A stretch of DNA of 64,000 nt from Sphingobacterium sp. UT-1RO-CII-1 (lineage in GTDB: Bacteria; Bacteroidota; Bacteroidia; Sphingobacteriales; Sphingobacteriaceae). Location of the stretch: positions 434,001 to 498,000 of the forward strand of contig NZ_JAPPVJ010000002.1 in the NCBI RefSeq assembly GCF_026711005.1. The letters run 5' to 3'. Below, one piece after another: positions 8,915 through 16,513 of this stretch. A program made the translations under genes and the position numbers. Each line of letters begins with the position of its first letter. Position 1 is the stretch's first letter. The notes below the pieces were generated by a model. It did not search any database and was not told where the DNA came from. It saw only the letters and a list, made by a program, of their open reading frames with translations.

Positions 8915-9421
8915 CTAATTCAACTTCAAAATCAATTTGCACTGATCACAGGATACTGGACCATTATGCTTGGTATAAACATCAAAATGAACGGTATTTA
9001 GCATTTTATCTAAGATTTCGTCGCCCGTACTTTCTATTTCCGTCTGCACAGCTTGCATCCGAAACGACCCATTATTAATCATTTGCAATACATAGTAACC
9101 AAAATATTCTCCGCTACTTAAAACAAGAGTATCCTCTAGGATATGCCATTTATAGCTTTCCGTTTTTCCTATGTAACATGTATCTAAATCTCCTTCGTAA
9201 TAGGTGTGATCGACAGTACCATCTGATTTAAAAACAAAATTTTGAGACAGCCTACAATCATTAAATTGCTTGATAACAACTTCCGCATTATCTATAAAGC
9301 CTGATTTTTCCAGTTTCCAAACACCTAATAATTTTTCGGGATCAACACTTTGAGCTATCGCTTTATTGAAAGAAACCAAACAGCAGAGTATTGGTATTAT
9401 TATAAAAATTGAATGTTTCAT
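8915..9421 (-). CDS. Secreted lipocalin-like small protein of unknown function
   Basis: A 168-residue exported protein. A GTG three codons upstream is possible, but the ATG at 9421 gives a cleaner signal peptide (MKHSIFIIIPILCC ... NKAIAQ). The mature part opens with PEKLLGVWKLEKSGF, the LLGxWxLxxS pattern of Bacteroidota lipocalin-like (calycin) domains, and continues as alternating beta strands with FVFKSDGTVDHTYYEG. Several cysteines (CRLSQ, DTCYIG, CDQCKL) could form disulfides, consistent with a periplasmic location and with the thioredoxin-like gene next to it. Ligand and role are unknown. Confidence 0.6.
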   Translation of the reverse strand: MKHSIFIIIPILCCLVSFNKAIAQSVDPEKLLGVWKLEKSGFIDNAEVVIKQFNDCRLSQNFVFKSDGTVDHTYYEGDLDTCYIGKTESYKWHILEDTLVLSSGEYFGYYVLQMINNGSFRMQAVQTEIESTGDEILDKMLNTVHFDVYTKHNGPVSCDQCKLILKLN

Positions 9422-9637
9422 ATCGTACACAAAAGTAATATTTAGCTTTGATGAGAAATATCCCGATTATCAGGTAATTTGTGAAAATTATAATATGTCA
9501 AAAATGGAATGTTTGACAACATCAAAATAAAAAAAAGTAAACTAGAGAAACAATGGAGCGAAATATTATAGTTTCGTAGTGTGATTTACAAACAAAAAAC
9601 GCAGCTCATTTGTATTTATTAAAGGTAAATACATACT

Positions 9638-10723
9638 ATGATTACAACCTTACTTACTTTATCTATACTACTCATTTTATTAAGCTCCCTTTCTTTTATC
9701 CAACATCAACACTGGGTGTTTCGTGTACCTGAGTTTTTAAAATTGCAAATATTAGTATTACAGGTTCCCACGGTTATTATTCTTTTTATAGTAATGGAAA
9801 AAGGAACGCTATTTTGGCTATTACAAAGTGTACAAACTATTTTAATAGCTTATCATGCCTATATATTAAGCCGATATACGAAGTTTTGGAGAACACAAAA
9901 AATCAAAAAATCGCCAACAGCATCAGAAAAAATAAAAATAATCTCTTGTAATGTGTATCAGTTTAATAGAGAGTTTAATCGCTTCATAGAGCTCATTAGA
10001 ATAGAAAAACCAGATATATTTATCACCATGGAAAGCAACAGTGAATGGGAAATGGCGATGAAAGAACTGGAAGAAGACTACCCTATACAACAAAAGGTAA
10101 CTTTAGAAAATACGTACGGCATGCATTTCTACACAAAGCTAAAAGTAAACCATATTGAAACCCATTACTTTGTTGCAGATGATGTGCCGAGTATAGAAGC
10201 TAAACTTGAAACAAAAGACGGACATAGGTTTCTCTTCTTTGGAGTCCACCCACCCCCACCAAGCCCAACAGAAGAAGAGACTTCTAAAGAACGCGATGGC
10301 GACTTACTCAGTGTCGCAAAAAAAGTTCGCAACAGTGCTTTGCCTGTAGTCGTTATTGGAGATTTCAACAACGTAGCTTGGGCAAAAAGCTCAATTTTAT
10401 TTAGTAAAACGAGCAAACTAATAGACGGAAGGATAGGTAGAGGAATTTTAGCTACTTTCCATGCAAAATATTGGTTTTTTAAAATTCCTTTAGACTTATT
10501 TTTTCATAGCCCTGATGTTTATATAGATTCATTGAAAATACTTCCCCCCGTAGGTTCTGATCATTTCCCCGTAAGCTGCACCTTTCATATTGACTATCAA
10601 TCTAATCACCAAGAAGAGTTTGTAGAAGACTTAGATGAAGAACAAAAAAAGGAGGTAGATGAACTAATTGAGGAAGGTAAAGAAGAAGAGAGTGATAATA
10701 GAGAACAAGTAGCCTCTGAATAA
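9638..10723 (+). CDS. Membrane-anchored endonuclease/exonuclease/phosphatase family protein
   Basis: A 361-residue protein with two or three N-terminal membrane helices (residues about 1-20, 34-52 and 55-75) followed by an EEP fold (about 100-325). Family motifs are visible: the SCNVYQFNREF strand, KPDIFITMESNSEWE with the metal-binding Glu, FFGVHPPPPSP (catalytic His), VIGDFNNVAW (Asp/Asn) and GSDHFPVSCTF (final Asp-His). The C-terminal 35 residues are a highly acidic tail rich in Glu. Such proteins cleave phosphodiesters of nucleic acids, inositol phosphates or sphingomyelin; the substrate here cannot be told. It stands alone. Confidence 0.85.
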   Translation: MITTLLTLSILLILLSSLSFIQHQHWVFRVPEFLKLQILVLQVPTVIILFIVMEKGTLFWLLQSVQTILIAYHAYILSRYTKFWRTQKIKKSPTASEKIKIISCNVYQFNREFNRFIELIRIEKPDIFITMESNSEWEMAMKELEEDYPIQQKVTLENTYGMHFYTKLKVNHIETHYFVADDVPSIEAKLETKDGHRFLFFGVHPPPPSPTEEETSKERDGDLLSVAKKVRNSALPVVVIGDFNNVAWAKSSILFSKTSKLIDGRIGRGILATFHAKYWFFKIPLDLFFHSPDVYIDSLKILPPVGSDHFPVSCTFHIDYQSNHQEEFVEDLDEEQKKEVDELIEEGKEEESDNREQVASE

Positions 10724-10843
10724 CTGGAAGAAAATTATACAATGTTTGATGTACTTTTCTCAACAAAAAAATAATAAAAGCTCCTTTTTAAAATTTAATT
10801 ATTATACTTGCACTATAATAATAGAAAGACCTCTCTAAAAAGA

Positions 10844-10959
10844 GTCTTGATTTATAAAGAAGTGGCGAGAGACAGGCTCTATGACCCGCTGGCAACCATC
10901 AAGCAATTGAACGGTGCTAATTCCTGTCCCCAATAAAGGGGAAAATATAAATAAAAGAC
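10844..10959 (+). promoter_or_regulatory. SAM-I (S-box) riboswitch
   Basis: The conserved S-box core is present: ctatGAcccGCtgGCAACC at 10880-10898, then GGTGCTAATTCC about 16 nt later. The closing P1 stem is explicit: GTCTTGATTTATA (10844-10856) pairs with TATAAATAAAAGAC (10946-10959), interrupted at one position. Family knowledge: this RNA binds S-adenosylmethionine and usually represses methionine or sulfur genes. A weak promoter (TATACTTG, 10804-10811) lies upstream. Downstream come a cysteine-rich mini-ORF (10963-11061) and osmC (11170). Confidence 0.88.
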
Positions 10960-10962
10960 ATC

Positions 10963-11061
10963 ATGCAAATCAACACAAAAACATTCTACAAAGAATCAGA
11001 CTGTCATGCAACTACTAACAATAAATATTGTTGTTATCGTTCGCTTATGTCGGTATGCTAA
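10963..11061 (+). CDS. 32-residue cysteine-rich mini-ORF, possible leader peptide
   Basis: A complete ORF (ATG to TAA) sits 3 nt after the riboswitch P1 stem and 108 nt before osmC. The 32-residue product has four cysteines, including consecutive Cys-Cys codons within YCCYRSLM and a Cys as the last residue. It has no signal peptide or membrane segment. A short ORF with clustered Cys codons between a sulfur riboswitch and its target gene has the shape of a cysteine-sensing attenuator or leader peptide, by analogy with cysteine leader peptides known in other bacteria. A hairpin follows at 11083-11100. Expression is not proven; it could also be a chance ORF. Confidence 0.45.
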   Translation: MQINTKTFYKESDCHATTNNKYCCYRSLMSVC

Positions 11062-11082
11062 GCTCTGATTTTTAGAAAAAAG

Positions 11083-11100
11083 TCCCATACAATCATGGGA
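11083..11100 (+). other. Hairpin between the mini-ORF and osmC
   Basis: TCCCAT (11083-11088) pairs with ATGGGA (11095-11100) around a 6-nt loop. A second weaker stem, TTCCA/TGGAA, follows near 11120-11136. Neither has a clear U-tract, so a role in translation or mRNA stability is as likely as termination. Confidence 0.4.
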
Positions 11101-11169
11101 TAGTAGCACTAAATCGAAAGTTCCAAAACATCTGGAATTTCATTATCCATTTAATATATATTATTTTTT

Positions 11170-11694
11170 ATGTCAGAATTTGTAAAACAATCATTAGGCA
11201 CTCTTATTCAAGAATTAAAAAAAGATGCAGATAAAGCACAAGTAAGTTTTGAGGCCACTTCGGTCCTTGAAGAAGGTGTAAGTGTAAGAAGTACGGTACG
11301 TCAATTTGAATTTAAATTTGATGAGCCTGAATTACTAGGCGGTAAAGATGGTGCACCTAATCCGGTTGAATATGTATTAGCGTCATTAGGATCATGTCAA
11401 GCTATTGTATACCGCGCATTAGCTTCTTTAAAGGGAATACAACTCGAGAGTGTAACGGTTAAAACAAAAGGAGATCTAAACCTACAAGGCTTTTTAGGTT
11501 TAGATAGCAATGTACGCCCTGGTTATGAAAAAATTGAGTTTGAAACTATTATTGTTTCTGATGAGAGCCCTGAAAAACTTGAAAGACTAGCGCAACAAGT
11601 TGACGCCATTTGTCCTGTTTTAGATATAATCTCAAAACCTCTAAAAGTTGAAGGCAAATTAACCATCAAAAACAAGCATGAATTGGTAGGTTAA
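11170..11694 (+). CDS. OsmC family protein downstream of a SAM riboswitch
   Basis: A 174-residue OsmC/Ohr-fold protein. The two redox cysteines of the family are visible: LASLGSCQAIVYRAL (first Cys) and QQVDAICPVLDII (second Cys). Family members reduce organic hydroperoxides or act on sulfur compounds with a thiol cofactor. The upstream SAM-I riboswitch and the Cys-rich mini-ORF place this copy under sulfur control, arguing for a role in sulfur or methionine metabolism rather than a plain peroxide response (inference). A second, shorter OsmC paralogue lies at 60086-60487. The gene ends in a shared hairpin with the convergent isochorismatase-like gene. Confidence 0.9.
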   Translation: MSEFVKQSLGTLIQELKKDADKAQVSFEATSVLEEGVSVRSTVRQFEFKFDEPELLGGKDGAPNPVEYVLASLGSCQAIVYRALASLKGIQLESVTVKTKGDLNLQGFLGLDSNVRPGYEKIEFETIIVSDESPEKLERLAQQVDAICPVLDIISKPLKVEGKLTIKNKHELVG

Positions 11695-11702
11695 TCGATA
11701 GA

Positions 11703-11737
11703 TTAAGAGTCGGTTTTAAGCAGAAACCGACTCTTAA
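11703..11737. terminator. Bidirectional terminator, osmC / isochorismatase-like gene
   Basis: Fourteen-base arms TTAAGAGTCGGTTT (11703-11716) and AAACCGACTCTTAA (11724-11737) form a perfect stem with a 7-nt loop between two convergent genes, flanked by A/T-rich sequence. Confidence 0.8.
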
Positions 11738-11743
11738 AACAAT

Positions 11744-12415
11744 TTATTGTGCCTTTTCCTCTACTTCAAATACGTATTCATCTGCTGTCAGGTGCTCACC
11801 AAAATGGTGAACAATTTCATTTAAGACATACTCTTGCTGATACTGATTAAATGCAGCTGTTGCATCCGATATCAAAAAAGTGTTATAACCCTTTTCGTGC
11901 CCATCACGCAACGTACTCTCTACACACACATGTGTAGCATAGCCGACTAAATAAAGGTTTTCAATTTTGTTATTACGTAAATAAACATCAAGATTAGACC
12001 CTGTAAAACCACTTGCCCCTACCCGACCTGTAACTATAAATTCTCCCTCAATCGGTTTTACCGACTCATAAAACTGCGAACCAAATTCGCCTATTGGAAA
12101 AGTTCCAGCATTAGGAATAGCTTTCCGTAGGCCGCTTTTTCCATAAGCTAATTCAGGATAGCCTTTTTCAAAGCGCAAACCTACGTGGATAACATAAATA
12201 TTATTTTTTCTTGCATGATTTAATACCTTTTCTATATTAGCGATGGAGTTATTCATCATATCTTTATCGGCCACCAAAGCATTATATAGTTTCCCATTTG
12301 TATGCATCCACTCATTCTGTGTTTCAATAAGAATAAGCGCCGATCTATCTTTTGTTTGTCCGTACATAAAACTCATATTTAAGCAGGTAATAGTTATTAA
12401 AATTATATTTTTCAT
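11744..12415 (-). CDS. Isochorismatase-like (cysteine hydrolase family) protein, exported
   Basis: A 223-residue protein of the isochorismatase-like fold with an N-terminal signal peptide (to FMYGQ, residues 1-20), unusual for a family that is mostly cytosolic. The nucleophile region is intact (LVGYATHVCVESTLRDG, Cys164, with the family cis-peptide context). However, the usual catalytic Asp of the DxQNDF motif is Glu31 (LIETQNEW), and the usual Lys is absent, with GR at residues 130-131 in its place. It may therefore have altered or no hydrolase activity. Family reactions include hydrolysis of isochorismate, nicotinamide and N-carbamoyl amides. It stands alone, with a dispersed 40-bp motif upstream of its start. 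Confidence 0.75.
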   Translation of the reverse strand: MKNIILITITCLNMSFMYGQTKDRSALILIETQNEWMHTNGKLYNALVADKDMMNNSIANIEKVLNHARKNNIYVIHVGLRFEKGYPELAYGKSGLRKAIPNAGTFPIGEFGSQFYESVKPIEGEFIVTGRVGASGFTGSNLDVYLRNNKIENLYLVGYATHVCVESTLRDGHEKGYNTFLISDATAAFNQYQQEYVLNEIVHHFGEHLTADEYVFEVEEKAQ

Positions 12416-12447
12416 GTGTGTATTATTTAATAAAATTTATGAATACT

Positions 12448-12488
12448 CCATATTTGTTTCATGAGCTCGCCAGCTCGATTTGATTTTC
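12448..12488. repeat. Dispersed intergenic motif, copy 1
   Basis: A motif of about 40 bp with core TTTGTTTCATGAGCTCGCC, then AGCTC and a T-rich end. Related copies lie at 13631-13673 and 29362-29405. Inside it GAGCT and AGCTC can pair around a 4-nt loop. It lies 33-73 bp upstream of the isochorismatase-like start codon on the minus strand. Confidence 0.4.
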
Positions 12489-12608
12489 AACTCCCCTATG
12501 GAATCCCAATTTTTTATTATTCATCACTTTTCTTTTAATGCCGAGCATCCTGATTCTCACTTGTCGGTGTTTATGTTTTCTAAAAGGAAAAGCCTCCCCA
12601 TTATTACA

Positions 12609-13055
12609 TTAAAAATCTAGTCGAAGTGGGTTAGAAACATGATCGTTAGATATTTTTGACACAGCTTTCCACCCCTCATCATATCTAATGTAAGACAGGT
12701 AATCAGTTATTATCAATTTATTATCTCTGTAAAACTGTGTTTTAACGATAGCTGTATTTCCTGTAATATCCATTATATTAATCGTGTACTCTAAGCATCT
12801 AATACCAGAGCTCATTTTTATCGGGTCTTTCTTATACGCTTTCACCATAGCAATCCAGTCTGAAAGAAAAAGACGTTGTAAAGCACTTCCTTTCGCCACT
12901 AGAATAGCAAACTCTGGGTGAAAGCCCTGAGCCATACTGTCTACATTCATACTGTTTAATGCTCCATCTATAAATGTCTCTTTAACAAGTACCCTTAGTA
13001 CTTCCCTATCAAGCGTAATATCTTCTTTTGTTTTTAGGTTGTTCTTTTTGTTCAT
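12609..13055 (-). CDS. NTF2-like / lumazine-binding-type small protein
   Basis: A 148-residue cytosolic protein with the NTF2-like (SnoaL/nuclear transport factor 2) pattern: an N-terminal helix (REVLRVLVKETFIDGALN), the MDSMAQGFHPEFAIL segment, and C-terminal strands NTAIVKTQFYRDNKLIITDYLSYIRYDEGWKAVSKIS, the WKI(V/S)K-like end of such domains. The ATG at 13055 is preferred over a TTG one codon upstream. It is divergent from merR, and the shared 190-bp intergenic region carries palindromic MerR-type sites, so it may be that regulator's target. Function is unknown. Confidence 0.75.
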   Translation of the reverse strand: MNKKNNLKTKEDITLDREVLRVLVKETFIDGALNSMNVDSMAQGFHPEFAILVAKGSALQRLFLSDWIAMVKAYKKDPIKMSSGIRCLEYTINIMDITGNTAIVKTQFYRDNKLIITDYLSYIRYDEGWKAVSKISNDHVSNPLRLDF

Positions 13056-13171
13056 CAATTTCTATAAATGCTATTTTCAGTCTTGTTATCATCTTGCATA
13101 CTCATTAGTGTTAATAATATGGATATCACCATTGTTATTAGCACGCTTAAATTGCATAAATTCATCATAAA

Positions 13172-13245
13172 TTGTAAATAAACTACAATTGCAAAATAAA
13201 GGCTTTGTTTTTATATTTACAACATAAATTGTAAATAAATTACAA
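13172..13245 (+). promoter_or_regulatory. Cluster of TTGTAA/TTACAA palindromes before merR
   Basis: Three overlapping dyads share one half-site: TTGTA..TACAA at 13172-13188, TTTACAA..TTGTAAA at 13216-13235, and TTGTAA..TTACAA at 13229-13245. The flanking context (cataaattgtaaataaa) is directly repeated 57 bp apart. A candidate -7 box TATATTTA lies at 13213-13220, so the right-hand dyads cover the start site. This is the expected layout for an autoregulated MerR-type operator shared with the divergent NTF2-like gene. Confidence 0.6.
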
Positions 13246-13247
13246 AA

Positions 13248-13571
13248 ATGAAAAAAACAGAAGAACAAAGGGATCTTTCTTTTGACTTTGATTTCTTAAA
13301 TAAATTAGTCGTGGGAATAGGTGAAGTATCTCAGATAACAGGCATTCCGACTCGTCAAATACGTTATTGGGAAGAAAAAGGTATCGTGCTAAGTTTGACG
13401 GGAGAAGAAGGTAAAAATAGACGCTACGATTATGAAAACATCAAAAAAATGTTACTAATAAAGGAACTAATGGATGAGGGATATACGTTAGATGCATCTG
13501 CTGATAAAGTTAAGAAACGCATGGAAATGATTGAGGAGACTCTCAACAAACTGCAAAAGAAAAAGATTTAA
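13248..13571 (+). CDS. MerR family transcriptional regulator
   Basis: A 107-residue one-domain MerR-type regulator. The winged helix-turn-helix is clear at residues about 23-92: VGIGEVSQITGIPTRQIRYWEEKGIV, then GKNRRYDYENIKKMLLIKELMDEGYTLDASADKV. A short C-terminal coiled coil (KKRMEMIEETLNKLQKKK) serves dimerisation. There is no metal- or ligand-binding C-terminal domain and no cysteine, so this is a small MerR lacking an obvious effector pocket. It is divergently arranged with the NTF2-like gene, and palindromic sites abut its start codon, suggesting autoregulation. Confidence 0.9.
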   Translation: MKKTEEQRDLSFDFDFLNKLVVGIGEVSQITGIPTRQIRYWEEKGIVLSLTGEEGKNRRYDYENIKKMLLIKELMDEGYTLDASADKVKKRMEMIEETLNKLQKKKI

Positions 13572-13630
13572 AAACAGACATTTATCACGACAATAGCAAT
13601 ACTACTTAAATGGGTATAAGTTTTCATATG

Positions 13631-13673
13631 TGCATAATTACTTTATGAGCTCGCTAGTTCGGTTTTTTCTTTT
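13631..13673. repeat. Dispersed intergenic motif, copy 2, after merR
   Basis: Related to copies at 12448-12488 and 29362-29405. Core TTATGAGCTCGCTAGTTCGG is followed by TTTTTT. Here GAGCT/AGTTC forms a short hairpin with one G-U pair directly before the T run, so this copy could terminate merR transcription. Confidence 0.4.
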
Positions 13674-13781
13674 ATCTATCATACGGAATACTCCTTTGTG
13701 TTTTTGTATAAAAGAAACATGAAAATATCATATGAAGTACAGCAATAATGTCAAGTTTTACCTCAAAAAGAATAAGCGACC

Positions 13782-14753
13782 GTGGAATTAAAAAATAGAT
13801 TTGATCGAATAATTGAAATACTTGTGCAGCTGCAGTCTAAAAAAGTATTAAAGGCACAAGAACTAGCTGACCGTTTTGAAGTAAGCCTGAGGACAATATA
13901 TAGAGATATCAAGAGTTTGGAATCAGCTGGTATACCGATTATAGGCGAGGCAGGAACTGGTTATTCAATTGTGGAAGGATTTAGGCTTCCGCCTATTATG
14001 TTTACCAAAGAAGAGGCAATGAGTTTTATCGGTGCAGAAAAGCTAATGGAAAAATTTATGGATAACAGGTTAATAAGCCATTATAAATCTGCAATGTATA
14101 AAGTCCGATCTGTTTTAAAACATAGTGCCCGCGACTCTATTTCTACGATAGAAAAACAGATTATTATGCGTGAAGGTAACTTCGATACTTTTAACAGGTC
14201 AGCTCCACATGCTCTGCAAACATTATTTGAAAGTATGGCACAAAAACAACAAGTTAATTTATCCTATAAAGGAACTCATGATGAATATCCCAAAACGAGA
14301 ACCATTGAGCCTATTGGTTTATTCCATGAAAATAATTTTTGGTATATCGGTGCTTACTGTTTAACCCGAAATGATTATAGACAATTTAGGGCTGACCGTA
14401 TCAATACTATTGATCTTTTGCCGGAAAGTTTTAGTCAAGACCATATCAGTTTAGAGGAACTGATAGGGAACCGCGAGAATGGCTGTCAGATTATAAACAT
14501 AATGATACGAGTAGGAAAAGATACAGCCCCCTATTTAGATTGGCAAAAAAAACACTTTGGTTTTACCTATGAAGATAAATGCAGAGATCATGTTGACTTA
14601 TCATTCGCCTATAAGGGACCAATAGAGTATTTTGCCCGATGGTATATGATGTATGCAGATGACGCACAAATCATACACCCAGAGACACTTAAAGACATCG
14701 TAAAGAACATCCTGGATAAGAGTTTAGATTGTATTAAAAACGAAACTTTCTAG
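13782..14753 (+). CDS. YafY-type transcriptional regulator (HTH_11 plus WYL domain)
   Basis: A 323-residue regulator starting at GTG 13782; the ATG at 13748 is out of frame. Residues about 5-60 are a DeoR-like winged helix (RFDRIIEILVQLQSKKVLKAQELADRF ... SLRTIYRDIKSLESAGIPI), followed by the GYSIVEGFRLPPIMFT linker typical of YafY proteins. Residues about 145-215 are the WYL ligand-sensing domain (TIEPIGLFHENNFWYIGAYCLTRNDYRQFRADRI), with C-terminal WCX-like sequence after it. WYL regulators of this group often sit beside and regulate DinB/YfiT genes, and a DinB gene faces this one from the other side of a shared hairpin. Confidence 0.92.
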   Translation: MELKNRFDRIIEILVQLQSKKVLKAQELADRFEVSLRTIYRDIKSLESAGIPIIGEAGTGYSIVEGFRLPPIMFTKEEAMSFIGAEKLMEKFMDNRLISHYKSAMYKVRSVLKHSARDSISTIEKQIIMREGNFDTFNRSAPHALQTLFESMAQKQQVNLSYKGTHDEYPKTRTIEPIGLFHENNFWYIGAYCLTRNDYRQFRADRINTIDLLPESFSQDHISLEELIGNRENGCQIINIMIRVGKDTAPYLDWQKKHFGFTYEDKCRDHVDLSFAYKGPIEYFARWYMMYADDAQIIHPETLKDIVKNILDKSLDCIKNETF

Positions 14754-14762
14754 CATAAAAAA

Positions 14763-14786
14763 TAACGTGGACTAAAGCCCACGTTA
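14763..14786 (-). terminator. Terminator of the DinB gene
   Basis: TAACGTGG (14763-14770) pairs with CCACGTTA (14779-14786). On the minus strand the stem is followed by TTTTTT, so it terminates the minus-strand DinB gene; it lies between convergent genes and may serve both. Confidence 0.7.
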
Positions 14787-14816
14787 CTAGTAGATAGACA
14801 TCTCCTCAATAAAGAG

Positions 14817-15281
14817 CTAAACGTAAGAAGGCGGTTCTATGCCCAAAGCTCGTAAATATACATAGCCCTGCCCTTTATGGTGAATTTCGTTATAAATAAA
14901 ATATTGAATGCTATCCTCAATCGGATAGTCATAAAAACTAAACATGTTAAAATTTTCTTTAAACCGTTCTGTAGGTATTTTATTGAATAGCTCATTAATA
15001 CGCGTGGTGTCTTCGTCCCACCTTTCTAACAGTTGAGCTTTAGTAAATAAAGGAATGTCATGATTGTATTTCTCTACCTTATTATTAATGATACTCTCGA
15101 GACCAGGGACCGCCAGAGAAATCATTTCCTTTACAATCTCACCAAAGGTACGCATAGTACCAATTGAAAATTCAAAGAGCTCCTTCTCAGGAAAACATTC
15201 TATAACACGTTTTGTCGTTGCACGATGATCCTGCCAATTTCGTAAAAGACTTTGTCTTGAAATAATTGCTTGTGTTTCCAT
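14817..15281 (-). CDS. DinB family protein (YfiT-like metal-dependent hydrolase fold)
   Basis: A 154-residue four-helix-bundle protein of the DinB/YfiT group. Helix 1 has the usual opening (LLRNWQDHRATTKRVIECFPEKELF), and the C-terminal metal-site helix NEIHHKGQGYVYLRALGIEPP holds the paired His and the LRxLGIxPP ending of Bacteroidota DinB proteins. The first metal ligand His expected in helix 2 is not obvious (TMRTFGEIVKEMISL), so metal binding may be incomplete. Family members include thiol-dependent transferases (bacillithiol or mycothiol). It is convergent with the WYL regulator, a common pairing. Confidence 0.85.
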   Translation of the reverse strand: METQAIISRQSLLRNWQDHRATTKRVIECFPEKELFEFSIGTMRTFGEIVKEMISLAVPGLESIINNKVEKYNHDIPLFTKAQLLERWDEDTTRINELFNKIPTERFKENFNMFSFYDYPIEDSIQYFIYNEIHHKGQGYVYLRALGIEPPSYV

Positions 15282-15426
15282 ATCTGTATATATTGTTTTA
15301 TAAGGCCAAAACTAGCGGATCAAATGACAACCCTATGTCAGTAGCTCTTAAAAAAAACATCTTTCAAAAACTTAAAAAAAGCTATTTACCCTTTTAGCAA
15401 TATATTACAATAACATTTTAAAACTA

Positions 15427-16509
15427 TCACAAAGCATCCCGCATAAAACGTAACCAGTTGCCATGTGCTATATTAGTCAAGTCTTTTTGTTTATAGCCTC
15501 TATCCCTTAAAATTGGAAATACCTTCTGAATATCAGCAATAGTTTCTAAATCATAAGGGCATTGCTCTTTACCAAAAGCACCATCCAAGTCACTACCTAC
15601 TGCGACATGATCGGTGTTTCCTGCAAGTTGGCAAATATGATCAATATTATTGGCCATAATCTCCATATTACAACCTGTACCTATAGGAGTAGATGTTCCC
15701 CTCACCCAATTAGGTACCATCATCCAAGCATCTAATGCAACGCCAATAACAGCATTACGATCAATAAGAGCTTTAATCATCTCATCGCTAAATTGTCTAT
15801 TATGATCAACAAAAGTACGACAGTTATTATGACTAGCCCATACCGATCCTTGGTAGCGATTCAATGCATCCCAAAAAGCATCATCATTTAAATGAGTAGT
15901 ATCTAATATCATATTTAAACGATCCATCTCTTTTAAAAGGACTACACCTGCCTTATTCAATTTACCGCTTGAGTCTGTTCCATTTGCATACCTACCTGGT
16001 CCATAATGTGCTGGCCCTATTGCCCGAAGCCCATAATTATATGCTCTTTCTACATAACTTATATCCACCAAAGAATCTGCTCCTTCTAGACTTAAAATAT
16101 AACCGATAGGAACTTTAGTCGTATCGGCTTCCGTAATCCATTCAGTAATATGTCGATCCAATTCTTCTTTACTGCAAATCATTCGCATATGTCCATCCGC
16201 TTCCATCGCTCTATACCAGGCGAGTTGTCCTTGCGTTTGTGCCCATGCTTGTTCAGGAGAATACCAGCCAGGAAGAAGGCTAGTAGGCTCAACAAATCGG
16301 GCAATCTGCGTAGCTACAACTAAGCCTATATTCCCTCGTCGCAACTCTTCAAATGTGATAGTGGCTTTGCCCCGGTCAGGCTTATCAACCATATTTGCTT
16401 CTCTCTTATTAAGCTCATGAATAGATATCCGTAAATCCCGATTCCATTCCATCGCATTCATACTAAGATCAAGATGTCCGTCAATTAAAAAAAGCTGTTC
16501 TTCTTTCAT
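15427..16509 (-). CDS. Dipeptidase, peptidase family M19
   Basis: A 360-residue zinc dipeptidase of the renal-dipeptidase (M19) family. The ATG at 16509 is chosen over a TTG at 16542 that overlaps the preceding gene. Visible metal and fold motifs: LIDGHLDLSMNAM (HxD), YILSLEGADSL (Glu bridging ligand), AIGPAHYGPGRYA (His), WASHNNCRTF (His) and VAVGSDLDGAFG (Asp). M19 enzymes cleave L-Xaa-D-Xaa or D,D-dipeptides. It is the last gene of an apparent four-gene operon (gntP-like, ridA-like, D-threonine-aldolase-like, dipeptidase), starting 4 bp after the stop of the preceding gene, which supports a role in releasing amino acids, perhaps D-amino acids (inference). Confidence 0.92.
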   Translation of the reverse strand: MKEEQLFLIDGHLDLSMNAMEWNRDLRISIHELNKREANMVDKPDRGKATITFEELRRGNIGLVVATQIARFVEPTSLLPGWYSPEQAWAQTQGQLAWYRAMEADGHMRMICSKEELDRHITEWITEADTTKVPIGYILSLEGADSLVDISYVERAYNYGLRAIGPAHYGPGRYANGTDSSGKLNKAGVVLLKEMDRLNMILDTTHLNDDAFWDALNRYQGSVWASHNNCRTFVDHNRQFSDEMIKALIDRNAVIGVALDAWMMVPNWVRGTSTPIGTGCNMEIMANNIDHICQLAGNTDHVAVGSDLDGAFGKEQCPYDLETIADIQKVFPILRDRGYKQKDLTNIAHGNWLRFMRDAL

Positions 16510-16513
16510 ATTC

